This document shows positions 1 to 8,514 of a stretch of DNA of 64,000 bases, one piece after another. A program made the translations under genes and the position numbers. Numbering within the stretch: the stretch's first letter is position 1; every line of letters starts with the position of its first letter. This DNA comes from Asticcacaulis tiandongensis (lineage in GTDB: Bacteria; Pseudomonadota; Alphaproteobacteria; Caulobacterales; Caulobacteraceae). The notes under the pieces were generated by a model. The model was not told where the DNA came from and did no database searches. It saw nothing but the letters and a program-made list of their open reading frames with translations. The stretch is from contig NZ_SSBC01000020.1 of NCBI RefSeq assembly GCF_006475605.1, forward strand, positions 124,001 through 188,000, in the 5' to 3' direction.

Positions 1-218
1 TCAAACTGCGCGGCCTTGTTCCAGATAGCCATCATGGTTTCCTGCATCAGCTCTTCGGCCAGTTGCCGGTTGCCATCGGCCTTAAGCATATAGGCGGTGA
101 TTTTCGGGCCATAATGACGAAACAGGGTTTCAAAGGCATCCACGTCCTGCCTTGTGGCCACGCGTCTGAGACAATCGCTCAGCGTCTGGGTCAGAACATC
201 AGGCTCTGGCTGTGTCAC
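1..218 (-). CDS. rpoE: ECF RNA polymerase sigma factor (RpoE-like), 3' end cut by window
   Basis: Reading leftwards from base 218, the frame encodes the N-terminal part of a sigma-70 region 2 protein: DAFETLFRHYGPK, then LAEELMQETMMAIW, which matches the region 2.1-2.2 helices of ECF sigma factors. The remaining two thirds, and the ChrR-type anti-sigma gene usually found next, lie outside the window. The start is uncertain. GTG at 218 gives a normal-length N-terminus, whereas an in-frame ATG at 320 would add 34 residues rich in rare codons and would sit almost exactly at the transcription start predicted from the promoter at 327-355. The gene faces a FAD oxidase/DUF1365/CFA synthase cluster, the arrangement known for RpoE-ChrR (singlet-oxygen response) loci of alphaproteobacteria. 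The family call is firm; the stress it answers to is inferred. Confidence 0.85.
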   Translation of the reverse strand, partial: MTQPEPDVLTQTLSDCLRRVATRQDVDAFETLFRHYGPKITAYMLKADGNRQLAEELMQETMMAIWNKAAQF

Positions 219-326
219 GCGGCGCTTCTTTTCCCAATGCGGCTTCGTCCGCGTCAGCAGGACACCCTGTGACGTATCGCGGAAGCTTATCTCAGCTCTA
301 TTGGAAACGACTATTTGCATGAACAC

Positions 327-355
327 AAGTACGCAGTGTGTCGTTAAATGGATCA
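327..355 (-). promoter_or_regulatory. ECF-type promoter for the sigma gene
   Basis: On the minus strand TGATCC (355-350) is followed after 17 bases by GTACTT (332-327). TGATCC is the -35 element recognised by Rhodobacter-type RpoE, and the TA at this distance fits its -10. The same layout occurs facing the other way at 381-409, which supports both. It predicts autoregulation of the sigma gene. Functional assignment is inference. Confidence 0.5.
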
Positions 356-380
356 TGCACCGCGAATTTTTTTATCCGCG

Positions 381-409
381 TGATCCAAAGGTGATGTGAC
401 ACCGTATCT
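381..409 (+). promoter_or_regulatory. ECF-type promoter for the lipid-modification cluster
   Basis: TGATCC (381-386), 17 bases, then GTATCT (404-409), about 30 bases before the FAD oxidase start. It mirrors the minus-strand element at 327-355 in both sequence and spacing. The two -35 hexamers are 25 bases apart, pointing away from each other. This suggests that the neighbouring RpoE-like sigma factor drives the oxidase-DUF1365-CFA operon. Confidence 0.5.
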
Positions 410-441
410 GAATTATAAGACCTTCGACTGCGGGGATGCAC

Positions 442-1815
442 ATGGCCGACACCACACACGATAGCGCTTTTTCAGGAAGCGTTTTTTCCGAGCGCAAATC
501 TATCGCTGTCATTGGCTCGGGCATATCTGGCCTGAGTGCAGCCTGGCTTTTGGGGCGCGCCCACGAGGTCACCCTTTATGAGGCAGACGCACGCCTTGGG
601 GGCCATGCCCATACGGTTGACGTGTCTATGCCCGAAGGTCGTGTGGCGGTCGATACCGGCTTCATCGTTTATAATGAGCGTAACTATCCCAATCTGACCG
701 CCTTGTTTGACACCCTGAATGTCCCGACGGTCGAATCGGATATGTCCTTTGCGGCGTCTCTGGGGGATGGGGCCTTTGAATATGCAGGCCACAGCCTGTC
801 GGGCCTTCTGGGGCAGAAAACCAATGCGGTTCGCCTGCGTTTCTGGCAGATGGTCAGCGATATTTTCAAATTCTACCGCCATGCGCCGAGCTATCTGCGG
901 GAGGTGCCGTGCCATGATGTCACTCTGGGGGAGTATCTCGATGCGCAGGGCTATTCCCAGAGCTTTATAGATAATCATATCCTGCCCATGGGGGCGGCGA
1001 TATGGTCAACCACAGCCAGTGAGATGCGGTCCTATCCGCTGGTGGCCTTTGTGCGGTTTTTCGAGAGCCACGGGCTTCTGACGATTACAGATCAGCCGAT
1101 CTGGCGAACGGTCAAGGGCGGCAGCCGCGAATATATCAAGCGGATGATGGCTGATTTCAACGGCACGGTTCTTACCCATGCACCCGTGCGCTCTGTCCGG
1201 CGAACCCCTAAGGGTGTTGAGGTGCGGGTCTCACCAGATAGGGCGCAGGTTTATGATGATGTGATCATCGCTACCCATGCCGATCAGGCGCTGGCCATGT
1301 TGGCGGACGCGACCCATGATGAAACGCGGTTACTCGGTGCGTTTGGTTATACGAAAAACCGTGCGGTATTGCATTCTGATCCTGCTCTGATGCCACGGCG
1401 TCGTAAGGTCTGGGCCAGCTGGAATTATCTTGGCGGGGCAGGGGAGGCTTCGGGTCAGAAACTGTGTGTCAGTTACTGGATGAACCGCCTTCAGCCGCTG
1501 GAGACGCGTTCTGACCTGTTTGTAACGCTTAATCCCATCCGTGAACCGCGTTCAGGCCTGACCTATGCCGAATTTGACTATGCGCATCCACTGTTTGATC
1601 AGGCAGCGCTTGTGGCACAAACACAGCTTTCGCGTCTTCAGGGGCAGGGCGGTGTCTGGTACTGCGGCGCACATTTTGGCAGTGGCTTCCACGAAGACGG
1701 GTTGCAATCCGGTCTGGCGGTGGCGGAAATGGCCGGGCAGGTCAGACGCCCCTGGCGGGTCAATAATGAATCGGGCCGTATCTGGCTGCCCAAGGCACTG
1801 GTGGCGGCAGAATGA
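442..1815 (+). CDS. FAD-dependent amine-oxidase-family protein (NAD(P)/FAD oxidoreductase)
   Basis: A cytoplasmic flavoprotein of about 457 residues with an N-terminal Rossmann dinucleotide motif IAVIGSGISG (residues 21-30), an ELYEAD-like strand end, and an amine-oxidase/protoporphyrinogen-oxidase-type body. The closing segment HFGSGFHEDG...SGLAVAE is the usual C-terminal FAD-contact region. ATG 442 is preferred over ATG 436 because GGGG at 432-435 then lies six bases upstream. It overlaps the DUF1365 gene by four bases (ATGA), followed by CFA synthase. Homologues in sigma-E/ChrR regulons are annotated as cyclopropane fatty-acid-associated oxidases and have been linked to unusual acyl-chain chemistry. 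A role in modifying membrane fatty acids is inferred from this context; the substrate is unknown. Confidence 0.85.
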   Translation: MADTTHDSAFSGSVFSERKSIAVIGSGISGLSAAWLLGRAHEVTLYEADARLGGHAHTVDVSMPEGRVAVDTGFIVYNERNYPNLTALFDTLNVPTVESDMSFAASLGDGAFEYAGHSLSGLLGQKTNAVRLRFWQMVSDIFKFYRHAPSYLREVPCHDVTLGEYLDAQGYSQSFIDNHILPMGAAIWSTTASEMRSYPLVAFVRFFESHGLLTITDQPIWRTVKGGSREYIKRMMADFNGTVLTHAPVRSVRRTPKGVEVRVSPDRAQVYDDVIIATHADQALAMLADATHDETRLLGAFGYTKNRAVLHSDPALMPRRRKVWASWNYLGGAGEASGQKLCVSYWMNRLQPLETRSDLFVTLNPIREPRSGLTYAEFDYAHPLFDQAALVAQTQLSRLQGQGGVWYCGAHFGSGFHEDGLQSGLAVAEMAGQVRRPWRVNNESGRIWLPKALVAAE

Positions 1816-2597
1816 CCTCGGCCATCTATACAGGCACCGTCGTGCATCAGCGGTTTCGGCCCAAGCCTCATCACCTCAGGTACAGGGTGTTTTGCCTGAG
1901 CCTTGATCTGGATGAACTGGATGGCCTCAGCCAGCGCCTGACGCTTTTTAAGCGTAATCGCTTTGGCATCTTCAGTTTCCATGATGCCGACCATGGCGCG
2001 CTGGATAGTGAAGCCTCTCTGAAAGACTGGGTCTATGGACATGTCAGAAGTCTGGGGCACGACACGGCGGGGCTTAAGGTTGAGATACTCTGTTATCCGC
2101 GCCTGTTCGGCTATGTGTTTAATCCGCTGACCGTCTATTATTGCGGCGACGCCAAAGGGCAGCTTGTGGCCATTCTTTATGAGGTCTGTAACACTTTCAA
2201 GGAGCGTCATACCTATGTCATTCCTTGCCTTGGTCAGGGTGAAACCGTGCGTCAATCCTGTCCCAAGGCCTTCTATGTTTCGCCCTTTCTGCCGCCGGAA
2301 GGGGACTATCATTTCAAGCTTACCCCGCCTGCTGAGCGGGTCAGTGTCCACATCACCGAGACCCTGCCCGAGGGGAAGGTGCTGTTTGCGGGTTTTGACG
2401 GCACGCGCGTGCCGCTGAGTGACAAGGCTCTGCTGAAAATGCTTCTGACCTACCCCCTGATGACCCTTAAGGTGACGGTGGCGATTCATTTCGAGGCCCT
2501 GCGCCTGCTGCTCAAGGGGCTTAGGGTGTATAGCCATACCCCTGCCAAACACCGCGTCGCCAGCAGTCTGTCCGGTGTCGCGGCAGGGGGAGACTAA
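1812..2597 (+). CDS. DUF1365 family protein
   Basis: This 261-residue protein matches the DUF1365 family: early HQRFRPKPHHLRYRVF segment, FGYVFNPLTVYYC (a hallmark around residues 96-108) and the central VCNTFKERHTYV region. No signal peptide is visible. It starts four bases before the oxidase stop and ends three bases before the CFA synthase start, so translation of the three is probably coupled. The biochemical role of DUF1365 is unknown, but it nearly always travels with this oxidase/CFA pair, which points to work on the same lipid product. Confidence 0.85.
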   Translation: MTSAIYTGTVVHQRFRPKPHHLRYRVFCLSLDLDELDGLSQRLTLFKRNRFGIFSFHDADHGALDSEASLKDWVYGHVRSLGHDTAGLKVEILCYPRLFGYVFNPLTVYYCGDAKGQLVAILYEVCNTFKERHTYVIPCLGQGETVRQSCPKAFYVSPFLPPEGDYHFKLTPPAERVSVHITETLPEGKVLFAGFDGTRVPLSDKALLKMLLTYPLMTLKVTVAIHFEALRLLLKGLRVYSHTPAKHRVASSLSGVAAGGD

Positions 2598-2600
2598 GCC

Positions 2601-3815
2601 ATGCAGCAGGCAGATATTTTAAAGCAAGGCCACAAACCGGTACGTCTCAAGCTGTGGCAGTCGCTGTTTCAGCGCCTGCTGTCCAAAGCGCAGGCAGGCA
2701 CCCTGCATGTGAGATTTTCTGATGGAAATTATTTTACCATCCGTGGTGCAGACGAAGGTCCGCAGGCCGTTTTGCATCTGCATAATCTGAGGCCCGTGTG
2801 GCGGCTTATAACGGCGGGCGAACTGGGCTTTGCGCGTAGCTATCTTGAGGGGGACTGGGACAGTCCCGATGTCGGCGCGGTGTTAGGGTTTGCCCTGAAA
2901 AACGAGCAGGCGCTTCTGTCGCTCCTGAGAACCTCAGGCGTATGGGGGCGACTGGATTACTGGCGGCATCGCCTGCGCCCCAACAGTGTGCGCGGCAGTC
3001 GTCAGAATATCGCCTTTCATTATGATTTGGGGAACGACTTTTACAGGCTGTGGCTTGACGAAAGCCTGACCTATTCGTCGGCCCTGTTTACGCGGCCTGA
3101 CCTGACCCTATTTGAGGCGCAGGCGGCCAAGTATGCGCGTATCCTGACACAGTTAAATATCGGCCCTGAGGATCATGTGCTTGAGGTAGGCTGTGGCTGG
3201 GGCGGGTTTGCCGAATATGCCGTGCGCAAAACCGGGTGCCGCGTCACCGGCCTGACCCTGTCGACCGAACAGGCGCACTATGCACGGGCGCGTCTCAAGG
3301 CGGCCGGGTTTGAAGACCGGACGGATATTCGCCTCGAAGACTACAGGCATGTAACCGGCACCTATGACAAGATTGTCTCCATCGAGATGTTCGAGGCAGT
3401 CGGCGAAGACAACTGGCCGGTCTATTTTGACGTGCTGCGCCAGCGCCTTAAGCCTGAGGGCAGGGCGCTGATCCAGACAATTACGATTTCGGATGAACGG
3501 TTTGAGCATTATCGCCGCCATGCTGACTTCATACAGACCTATATTTTTCCGGGCGGGATGTTGCCGTCACCTGATGCTTTCCGGCGCAGTGCGACCGCCA
3601 GCGGTTTTAAGGTCGATGAGGCCCTGGCTTTCGGGAGCGACTATGCCCGTACCCTGCGCCTGTGGGATCAGGCATTCATCAAGGAATGGGACAGCATAAA
3701 GGTGCAGGGCTTTGACCAGCGCTTTTTCCGCATGTGGCACTATTATCTGCAATATTGTGCGGCTGGTTTTGAGGGCGATCCCCTCGATGTCTATCAATAT
3801 ACCCTATCCGTCTAA
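2601..3815 (+). CDS. cfa: Cyclopropane-fatty-acyl-phospholipid synthase family methyltransferase
   Basis: 404 residues, normal for the family, which transfers a one-carbon unit from S-adenosylmethionine to the double bond of membrane phospholipid acyl chains. HYDLGNDFY (140-148) is the family signature, VLEVGCGWGGF (193-203) is the SAM-binding loop, and the C-terminus ends in the usual QYCAAGFEGDPLDVYQ region. It is the third gene of the tight oxidase-DUF1365-CFA operon and ends overlapping the convergent DUF1295 gene by 12 bases. In an RpoE-linked cluster the product may be a methylated or furan-type rather than cyclopropane fatty acid; this cannot be decided from sequence. Confidence 0.9.
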   Translation: MQQADILKQGHKPVRLKLWQSLFQRLLSKAQAGTLHVRFSDGNYFTIRGADEGPQAVLHLHNLRPVWRLITAGELGFARSYLEGDWDSPDVGAVLGFALKNEQALLSLLRTSGVWGRLDYWRHRLRPNSVRGSRQNIAFHYDLGNDFYRLWLDESLTYSSALFTRPDLTLFEAQAAKYARILTQLNIGPEDHVLEVGCGWGGFAEYAVRKTGCRVTGLTLSTEQAHYARARLKAAGFEDRTDIRLEDYRHVTGTYDKIVSIEMFEAVGEDNWPVYFDVLRQRLKPEGRALIQTITISDERFEHYRRHADFIQTYIFPGGMLPSPDAFRRSATASGFKVDEALAFGSDYARTLRLWDQAFIKEWDSIKVQGFDQRFFRMWHYYLQYCAAGFEGDPLDVYQYTLSV

Positions 3816-4586
3816 GGACTTTCGGGGGCCGGGGAAGAAGGCATTGACCTGACGCTGATAGCGGCGAAAGGCGTCGCCGCGACTGGCCAGCATGTGCTTC
3901 TCAAGCGGCGGTATGCCTGACGCATGTACCAGTACCCAGTACATCATCAACGGTGCCAGCAGGCTAAGCGTCACCAAACCCCAGCCGCCACTAAGCGCCA
4001 TTACCGGCCAACTGCACCAGAACAGCCATTCAAAAAAGTAATTGGGATGACGGGAATAGCGCCACAGGCCTTCGTCGAATACGCCGCCCTTCGCGCCGGA
4101 CTTGCGATGCGCCGCCAGTTGGTGATCAGCCAGGGCTTCGCCGCCGATGGCGACAACGGCAATCATCACAGCCAGAGCATCGGTCAGGCCAAGCGGCCCT
4201 GAACCTGAAGCTGCCGCCAGAATCGATACGACTAAAACAAACGACGCAGCGGCCTGAATTTGCAGAAATTTGAACAGTTCAAACGATGCACGATCACCCC
4301 ATCGTTTCATCAGATCGGCGTAGCGCGGGTCATCGGTAATGCCCCCGCTTCGTCGGCCAATATGGCTGGCCAGACGCACGGCCCACAGAACGATCAGCCC
4401 CATAACCATCCAGCGCCGCGCACTGTCGGGCAGCATCAGCAGACCTGACACCGCCGCCAGACCGGTCAGGGCCGCCCAGACCGTGTCGATCCAGCCGCTA
4501 TTGCCCGTGCGCCTCTGTATCCACCAGGCCAGCGACATGCCGAGGAAAAGAAATGCCGCGATAGCCATCAAAAGTTCCGCTGTCAT
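3804..4586 (-). CDS. DUF1295 integral membrane protein (steroid 5-alpha-reductase/ICMT-like)
   Basis: A 260-residue hydrophobic protein with about six membrane segments. YSRHPNYFFEWLFW (about residues 175-188) is the hallmark of the DUF1295/isoprenylcysteine-methyltransferase-like fold, and the final SRGDAFRRYQRQVNAFFPG is typical of DUF1295. It is convergent with cfa, overlapping it by 12 bases. Members often sit in RpoE/CFA clusters and are proposed lipid reductases or methyltransferases, but no activity has been assigned. The family is clear; the function is open. Confidence 0.85.
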   Translation of the reverse strand: MTAELLMAIAAFLFLGMSLAWWIQRRTGNSGWIDTVWAALTGLAAVSGLLMLPDSARRWMVMGLIVLWAVRLASHIGRRSGGITDDPRYADLMKRWGDRASFELFKFLQIQAAASFVLVVSILAAASGSGPLGLTDALAVMIAVVAIGGEALADHQLAAHRKSGAKGGVFDEGLWRYSRHPNYFFEWLFWCSWPVMALSGGWGLVTLSLLAPLMMYWVLVHASGIPPLEKHMLASRGDAFRRYQRQVNAFFPGPRKSLDG

Positions 4587-4642
4587 ATCGGTTACCCTTC
4601 TGTTTTCAGCCCCGTCAGTAAGATTACGTCAACTCGAACGCT

Positions 4643-4657
4643 CCGGATGTCATCCGG
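4643..4657. repeat. Short perfect palindrome upstream of the DUF2147 gene
   Basis: CCGGAT-GTC-ATCCGG, a six-base-arm inverted repeat 41 bases before the DUF2147 start and 57 bases before the divergent DUF1295 start. It could be an operator for either gene or a small hairpin; no regulator can be named. Confidence 0.3.
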
Positions 4658-4698
4658 AAGCGATTTTCATACGTATTGAGAGGGAAATGGAGGTTCCT

Positions 4699-5085
4699 AT
4701 GCGACATCTTTCCTTTTGCCTTGCGCCTCTTATGGTGCTGAATGCATCTCCGGCCTATGCTGATAGTGCCCATGTTGGCAGTGAACACATAAAAGGCCAA
4801 TGGGCGCGTGATGACGGGCGCTCACGCGTGGAAATCAGCCGCTGTGGCGATGACTGGTGTGCGGTCAATCTGTGGATTAAGCCCGGCACCAAGGATGAAA
4901 AGGCCGGAGATGTCCTGATCATGACGCTGAAGCCTGAGGGAGATAAAAGTCTGTCGGGATCAGCCTATGATCCGCAACGCAAACTGACCTATAGTATCCG
5001 CATCAAAACCGGTGCGGAGGTCATGACGACAGAGGGCTGTTTTCTCGGTCTTTTTTGCCGATCTGTACAATGGAGCCGGCTCTAA
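4699..5085 (+). CDS. Secreted DUF2147 domain protein
   Basis: 128 residues with a signal peptide (LSFCLAPLMVLNASPAYA) followed by a lipocalin-like DUF2147 domain: IKGQWARDDGRSRVEISRCGDDWCAV near the mature N-terminus and LTYSIRIKTGAEVMTTEGCFLGLFC near the end. The start at 4699 is chosen because GGAGG at 4689-4693 lies five bases upstream and the signal peptide begins there; a longer upstream frame is not supported. Probably periplasmic. The family's function is unknown. It is followed by a response regulator gene 66 bases on, without clear co-transcription. Confidence 0.8.
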   Translation: MRHLSFCLAPLMVLNASPAYADSAHVGSEHIKGQWARDDGRSRVEISRCGDDWCAVNLWIKPGTKDEKAGDVLIMTLKPEGDKSLSGSAYDPQRKLTYSIRIKTGAEVMTTEGCFLGLFCRSVQWSRL

Positions 5086-5151
5086 ATCTTGAATTAAGTT
5101 ATCTGCCCTAGGGTAAGCCTCTTTTAGAGGTAACGGGCTCAAGTTTCCGAA

Positions 5152-6066
5152 ATGGTGCGGACATCCACAGCGAAAAAACCGGAGAGTGCGAATGTTACGG
5201 GCGCCAGTATTCTGGTGGTCGAGGATAATGACTCCGCGCGGCGCATGATCAGCGACCTCCTGCGGGCCATAGGGTTCAACAGGCTTTTGCAGGCCCGCAC
5301 AGGCGAGGAAGCCATTGCGCTGATAGAGGGGCATAATCCCGACATTCTGCTGGTTGACTGGGGCTTACCCGGTATGTCCGGCCTTGAACTGGTCAGCCGG
5401 CTTAGACAAGCCGCGGTCATGGACGACAAGCGCTTCCCCAATCCGAAAATGCCGGTAGTCATGCTGACCGCACGTCAAAGATCGATGGATGTGGCCGATG
5501 CCCGTAATGCCGGTGTCGATGAATTCGTCGTCAAACCTTTTTCAACCACCAGCCTTCTGAGGGCGGTTCAGGCCGTGCTCCTGAACCCGCGCCCCTTCAT
5601 TATTGCCGCCGGTTATGTTGGCCCGTGCCGCCGCCGCAAGCCGGATACCGCTTATGACGGGCCAATGCGTCGGACAGACGACATAGAGCGCGCCGCAGAT
5701 GCTGAATTTCGCGATATGTTCCAGCGCAGTCTTTCGGTGGAACTGGAAAGTCTGCGGGCCCTGATGCAGGCGCGCGGCGGGCTGCACAAACAGACGCTGC
5801 GCTATATGGTCAGCCAGTTGCTTGAGAAAGAACGCAAGGCGCTGGAATATCGCCTGACGCTCGTGGCGCGCGCTACACACTCTTTAAACGATTATATGCA
5901 AGAGTTTGGCGATGACGCCGATCCGAAGGTTCTGGATGTGCATCTTGAGGCCATCATTCGGCTGAGCGGATTGCAGGCAGAGGAAACGGAAGAGGCGCGA
6001 AAGATTATACGCCAACTGGATAATCTGGTGGCGCGGCGCAAGAAAAACAGAAGGTTGAGCGCATGA
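5152..6066 (+). CDS. CheY-type response regulator with uncharacterised C-terminal domain
   Basis: 304 residues. The receiver domain (about 18-140) has the acidic pair E24/D25, the phospho-acceptor D69 in LLVDWGLPG, T106 and K128 in VVKPF, so it should be phosphorylatable. It is followed by a GYVGPCRRRKPD linker (about 153-165) seen in other alphaproteobacterial receiver proteins, and a helical C-terminal half with no recognised DNA-binding motif. Its stop overlaps the next start by four bases (ATGA), coupling it to two paralogous unknown proteins. No histidine kinase is present in the window. Likely a signalling output or adaptor protein rather than a classical transcription factor. Confidence 0.85.
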   Translation: MVRTSTAKKPESANVTGASILVVEDNDSARRMISDLLRAIGFNRLLQARTGEEAIALIEGHNPDILLVDWGLPGMSGLELVSRLRQAAVMDDKRFPNPKMPVVMLTARQRSMDVADARNAGVDEFVVKPFSTTSLLRAVQAVLLNPRPFIIAAGYVGPCRRRKPDTAYDGPMRRTDDIERAADAEFRDMFQRSLSVELESLRALMQARGGLHKQTLRYMVSQLLEKERKALEYRLTLVARATHSLNDYMQEFGDDADPKVLDVHLEAIIRLSGLQAEETEEARKIIRQLDNLVARRKKNRRLSA

Positions 6067-7244
6067 ATGCCTTGGCGGGCAAAGAGTCGGGTCGCGGTTT
6101 TGCGGATCAGGCATACGGAAGCACCGGCAATGCGGGCCGTGATGTCCGTAATCTGGCTAATCTCGGGGAAACGGCGTCCACCAGCCGTGTGCTTAATCTG
6201 TCGCAGATATATCTCAGTTCCTCAAACGAGGACGACTATTACGCGCGCCCCTTCTTCAAGGATTCGCAACTCAATAAAGCCATTGTCGTCAAGCATACCT
6301 TGCGGGCGAATGAACGTGACCATTTCTCGCGCCCCCGCCGCACAGCCACTAAGGTTATCCTGCCGTTTGATCCTATGGACCTAAAGCTCGGAGGGCGTTC
6401 AGTTCTGGTCAACCAGATCGGTTTTGACACCTTTGCGCGTAACTATTTCAATATTGATGACGTGGCGGGCCATCACGACGTTCAGGTTTTGCGTCTGCTG
6501 GATCAGTTGCCGTCGCTTGATCCGTTTCTGGTGCGTGAACACCTGTCGCGCAATGGCTTCAAGCCAGCGGCCTGTTATCTGAAAATCTCGCCCTATGATG
6601 TGCAGCGCATGATCGGCTTCGCCAACGAAGAGATCGAGCGTCTGGTAATGACGGCGTTTGGTGACGGACTGGTCGGTGGGGCATCGCGCAAGCTGGCGGG
6701 CAAGATACTGGCCAATGAGCTTGATCGCGAATTGTGGCCGCTCAAGAAAACCCTGCGGATGTCCGACGAGGAATTCTCGGATGGCATTTTCTCATGGCGC
6801 GGGTTTTTATACTTCAAATGGCGGCATATCGAACTTCAGGAAGAAATGCGCCGCGTGCTTGAGGGCCTCGCCAGCTATATGCCGCTGGGTATCATGGATG
6901 AAGGGGTTCGGGACTATCTCAAGGAAGCCCGCCCGCGTCTGGCCCGACGCATCGTACAGGCGATTTCGACCGTGGGTCGCACGCTGGCCATCTATGATCA
7001 GGCCTATCATGCGCTGGTCGAAGGGGAAAATCCGGGGCCTTTCCGGCGGTTCTTGCTTGATGGACCAAGCCTGTTCTTTGAACTGGGTGAAAGCATCGGC
7101 ATCCTGGGCCATATTAGTTCGTTCTGGGGCTATCGCATGTCGGCCAATCCGATGATGCAGCGCCTGACGCCACTCGAATATGCGGACATACTGATGGATT
7201 TCGAAGACAGTCTGATGATTTTGGGTGCGCCCGAAGTCAACTGA
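6063..7244 (+). CDS. Conserved-looking unknown protein, first of a tandem pair
   Basis: 393 residues, soluble, no signal peptide and no motif I recognise. A low-complexity N-terminus (1-25) is followed by the block VRNLANLGETASTSRVLNLS, then TLRANERD (79-86), PSLDPFLVRE (150-159) and a C-terminal half rich in charged helices ending MDFEDSL. Every block recurs in the next gene, so the two are paralogues. The start overlaps the response regulator stop, implying co-translation and perhaps a shared signalling complex. I cannot assign a function; a kinase-partner, scaffold or RNA/DNA-binding role are all open. Confidence 0.75.
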   Translation: MNALAGKESGRGFADQAYGSTGNAGRDVRNLANLGETASTSRVLNLSQIYLSSSNEDDYYARPFFKDSQLNKAIVVKHTLRANERDHFSRPRRTATKVILPFDPMDLKLGGRSVLVNQIGFDTFARNYFNIDDVAGHHDVQVLRLLDQLPSLDPFLVREHLSRNGFKPAACYLKISPYDVQRMIGFANEEIERLVMTAFGDGLVGGASRKLAGKILANELDRELWPLKKTLRMSDEEFSDGIFSWRGFLYFKWRHIELQEEMRRVLEGLASYMPLGIMDEGVRDYLKEARPRLARRIVQAISTVGRTLAIYDQAYHALVEGENPGPFRRFLLDGPSLFFELGESIGILGHISSFWGYRMSANPMMQRLTPLEYADILMDFEDSLMILGAPEVN

Positions 7245-7268
7245 AGCGTTTTCGACAAGGTAGATTAG

Positions 7269-8492
7269 ATGAAGGCGAGAAAACCAGCCTCAGCGGTGGC
7301 GTCCCGAATAACCCCTGAGTTTCAGCCACGGGTTATTCGCGAATATCGCAATCTGGCCAATCTGAACCAGACGGCGTCCTCAAGCCGTGTGCTTAACCTG
7401 TCGCGCATTTACCGTATCTGTGGCAGGGACAGGGACTATAGCGAGGCGCCGTTTTTCCAGTCGTCGCTGTTGAACCGCTGCATTATCCTCAAACATACCC
7501 TGCGGGCCAATGAGCGCCATTTTTATCATTCCAATCGTCGTACGGTCACCAAGATCATACTGCCCTATGATCATTCCGACCTGAGACTGGGGGGCGCCAG
7601 TATCTTTATCAACCAGTTGGGCTTTGAAAGTCTGGCACGGCAATATCTGAATATTGCTGACTTTGATAAGAACAAGGACATCAAGGTCCTGCGTATTCTC
7701 GACCGGCTACCATCGCTTGATCCGTTTCTGGTGCGGGAAAATCTGGCGCGTGCCGACATCAGGCCGGCCTCATGCTATCTCCAGATTTCCGGCGCTGACC
7801 TGTCGCGCATGATGCAGTTCACCAGCCGTGAAATCGAGCGACTGGTGAATACGGCTTTGGGGGAGTATTATACCGGTGCGTCGATGAAGCTTGGCAACAA
7901 GATATTGTCCAATGAGCTTGATCAGGAACTGTTGCCGCTGAAATCCACCTTCCGCATGTCGGAGCATGAATTTACCGAAGGCGTCTTCGCCTGGCGGGGC
8001 TTTCTTTATTACAAATGGCGTTACCTTGAGCTTCAGGACGCCTTGCGCGAAGTGCTTTCGGGCCTTGGCAGCTATCAACCGACGGGGATGCGAGACGATA
8101 CGGTGCGCACCTATCTGGCTTCGGCGAAGGTCAGGCTGGCCAAAGGCATGGCACGTGCCCTTAATCAGGCCTATGACGTGTTGAATGTCTATGACACAGC
8201 CTATGCCGACATGGTGGCGCGTGGCAAACCGGCTCCGTTCAAGCGGTTTTTGCTGAATGGCTCAGGCCTGTTTACGGAACTGGGGGAGGTGATTGGTACG
8301 CTTGATCACATCACATCCTTCTGGAAGTTCCGCATGAGCAAGTCCATCCAGACCGGCAAGGCGCTCAAGAGTGCCGAATATGCCGATGTGCTGATGGATT
8401 TTGAAAGCGGGCTGAGTCACCTGTTTGAAGAGCGGCCAAGTTTCAATGTGACCACAACAGGCTTTGCCCGCGCGGTTATACCGGCGGGCTAA
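7269..8492 (+). CDS. Conserved-looking unknown protein, second of a tandem pair
   Basis: 407 residues, paralogous to the preceding protein along its whole length: YRNLANLNQTASSSRVLNLS, TLRANERH, PSLDPFLVRE, a FRMSEHEFTEGVFAWRGF block and a final LMDFESGL. By eye roughly half of the core positions are identical. The N-terminal 20 residues are basic and differ, and there is an additional C-terminal tail of about 20 residues. No membrane segment or catalytic motif is recognised. The 24-base gap to the upstream gene suggests one operon with the response regulator. The tandem duplication may give a heterodimer or two specialised copies. Confidence 0.75.
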   Translation: MKARKPASAVASRITPEFQPRVIREYRNLANLNQTASSSRVLNLSRIYRICGRDRDYSEAPFFQSSLLNRCIILKHTLRANERHFYHSNRRTVTKIILPYDHSDLRLGGASIFINQLGFESLARQYLNIADFDKNKDIKVLRILDRLPSLDPFLVRENLARADIRPASCYLQISGADLSRMMQFTSREIERLVNTALGEYYTGASMKLGNKILSNELDQELLPLKSTFRMSEHEFTEGVFAWRGFLYYKWRYLELQDALREVLSGLGSYQPTGMRDDTVRTYLASAKVRLAKGMARALNQAYDVLNVYDTAYADMVARGKPAPFKRFLLNGSGLFTELGEVIGTLDHITSFWKFRMSKSIQTGKALKSAEYADVLMDFESGLSHLFEERPSFNVTTTGFARAVIPAG

Positions 8493-8514
8493 AACCTCAG
8501 TCTATAGAGTGTGT

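Noticed and set aside
1638-2552. 304-codon minus-strand frame
   Set aside because: Antisense to the oxidase and DUF1365 genes, with low-complexity residues and no motif.
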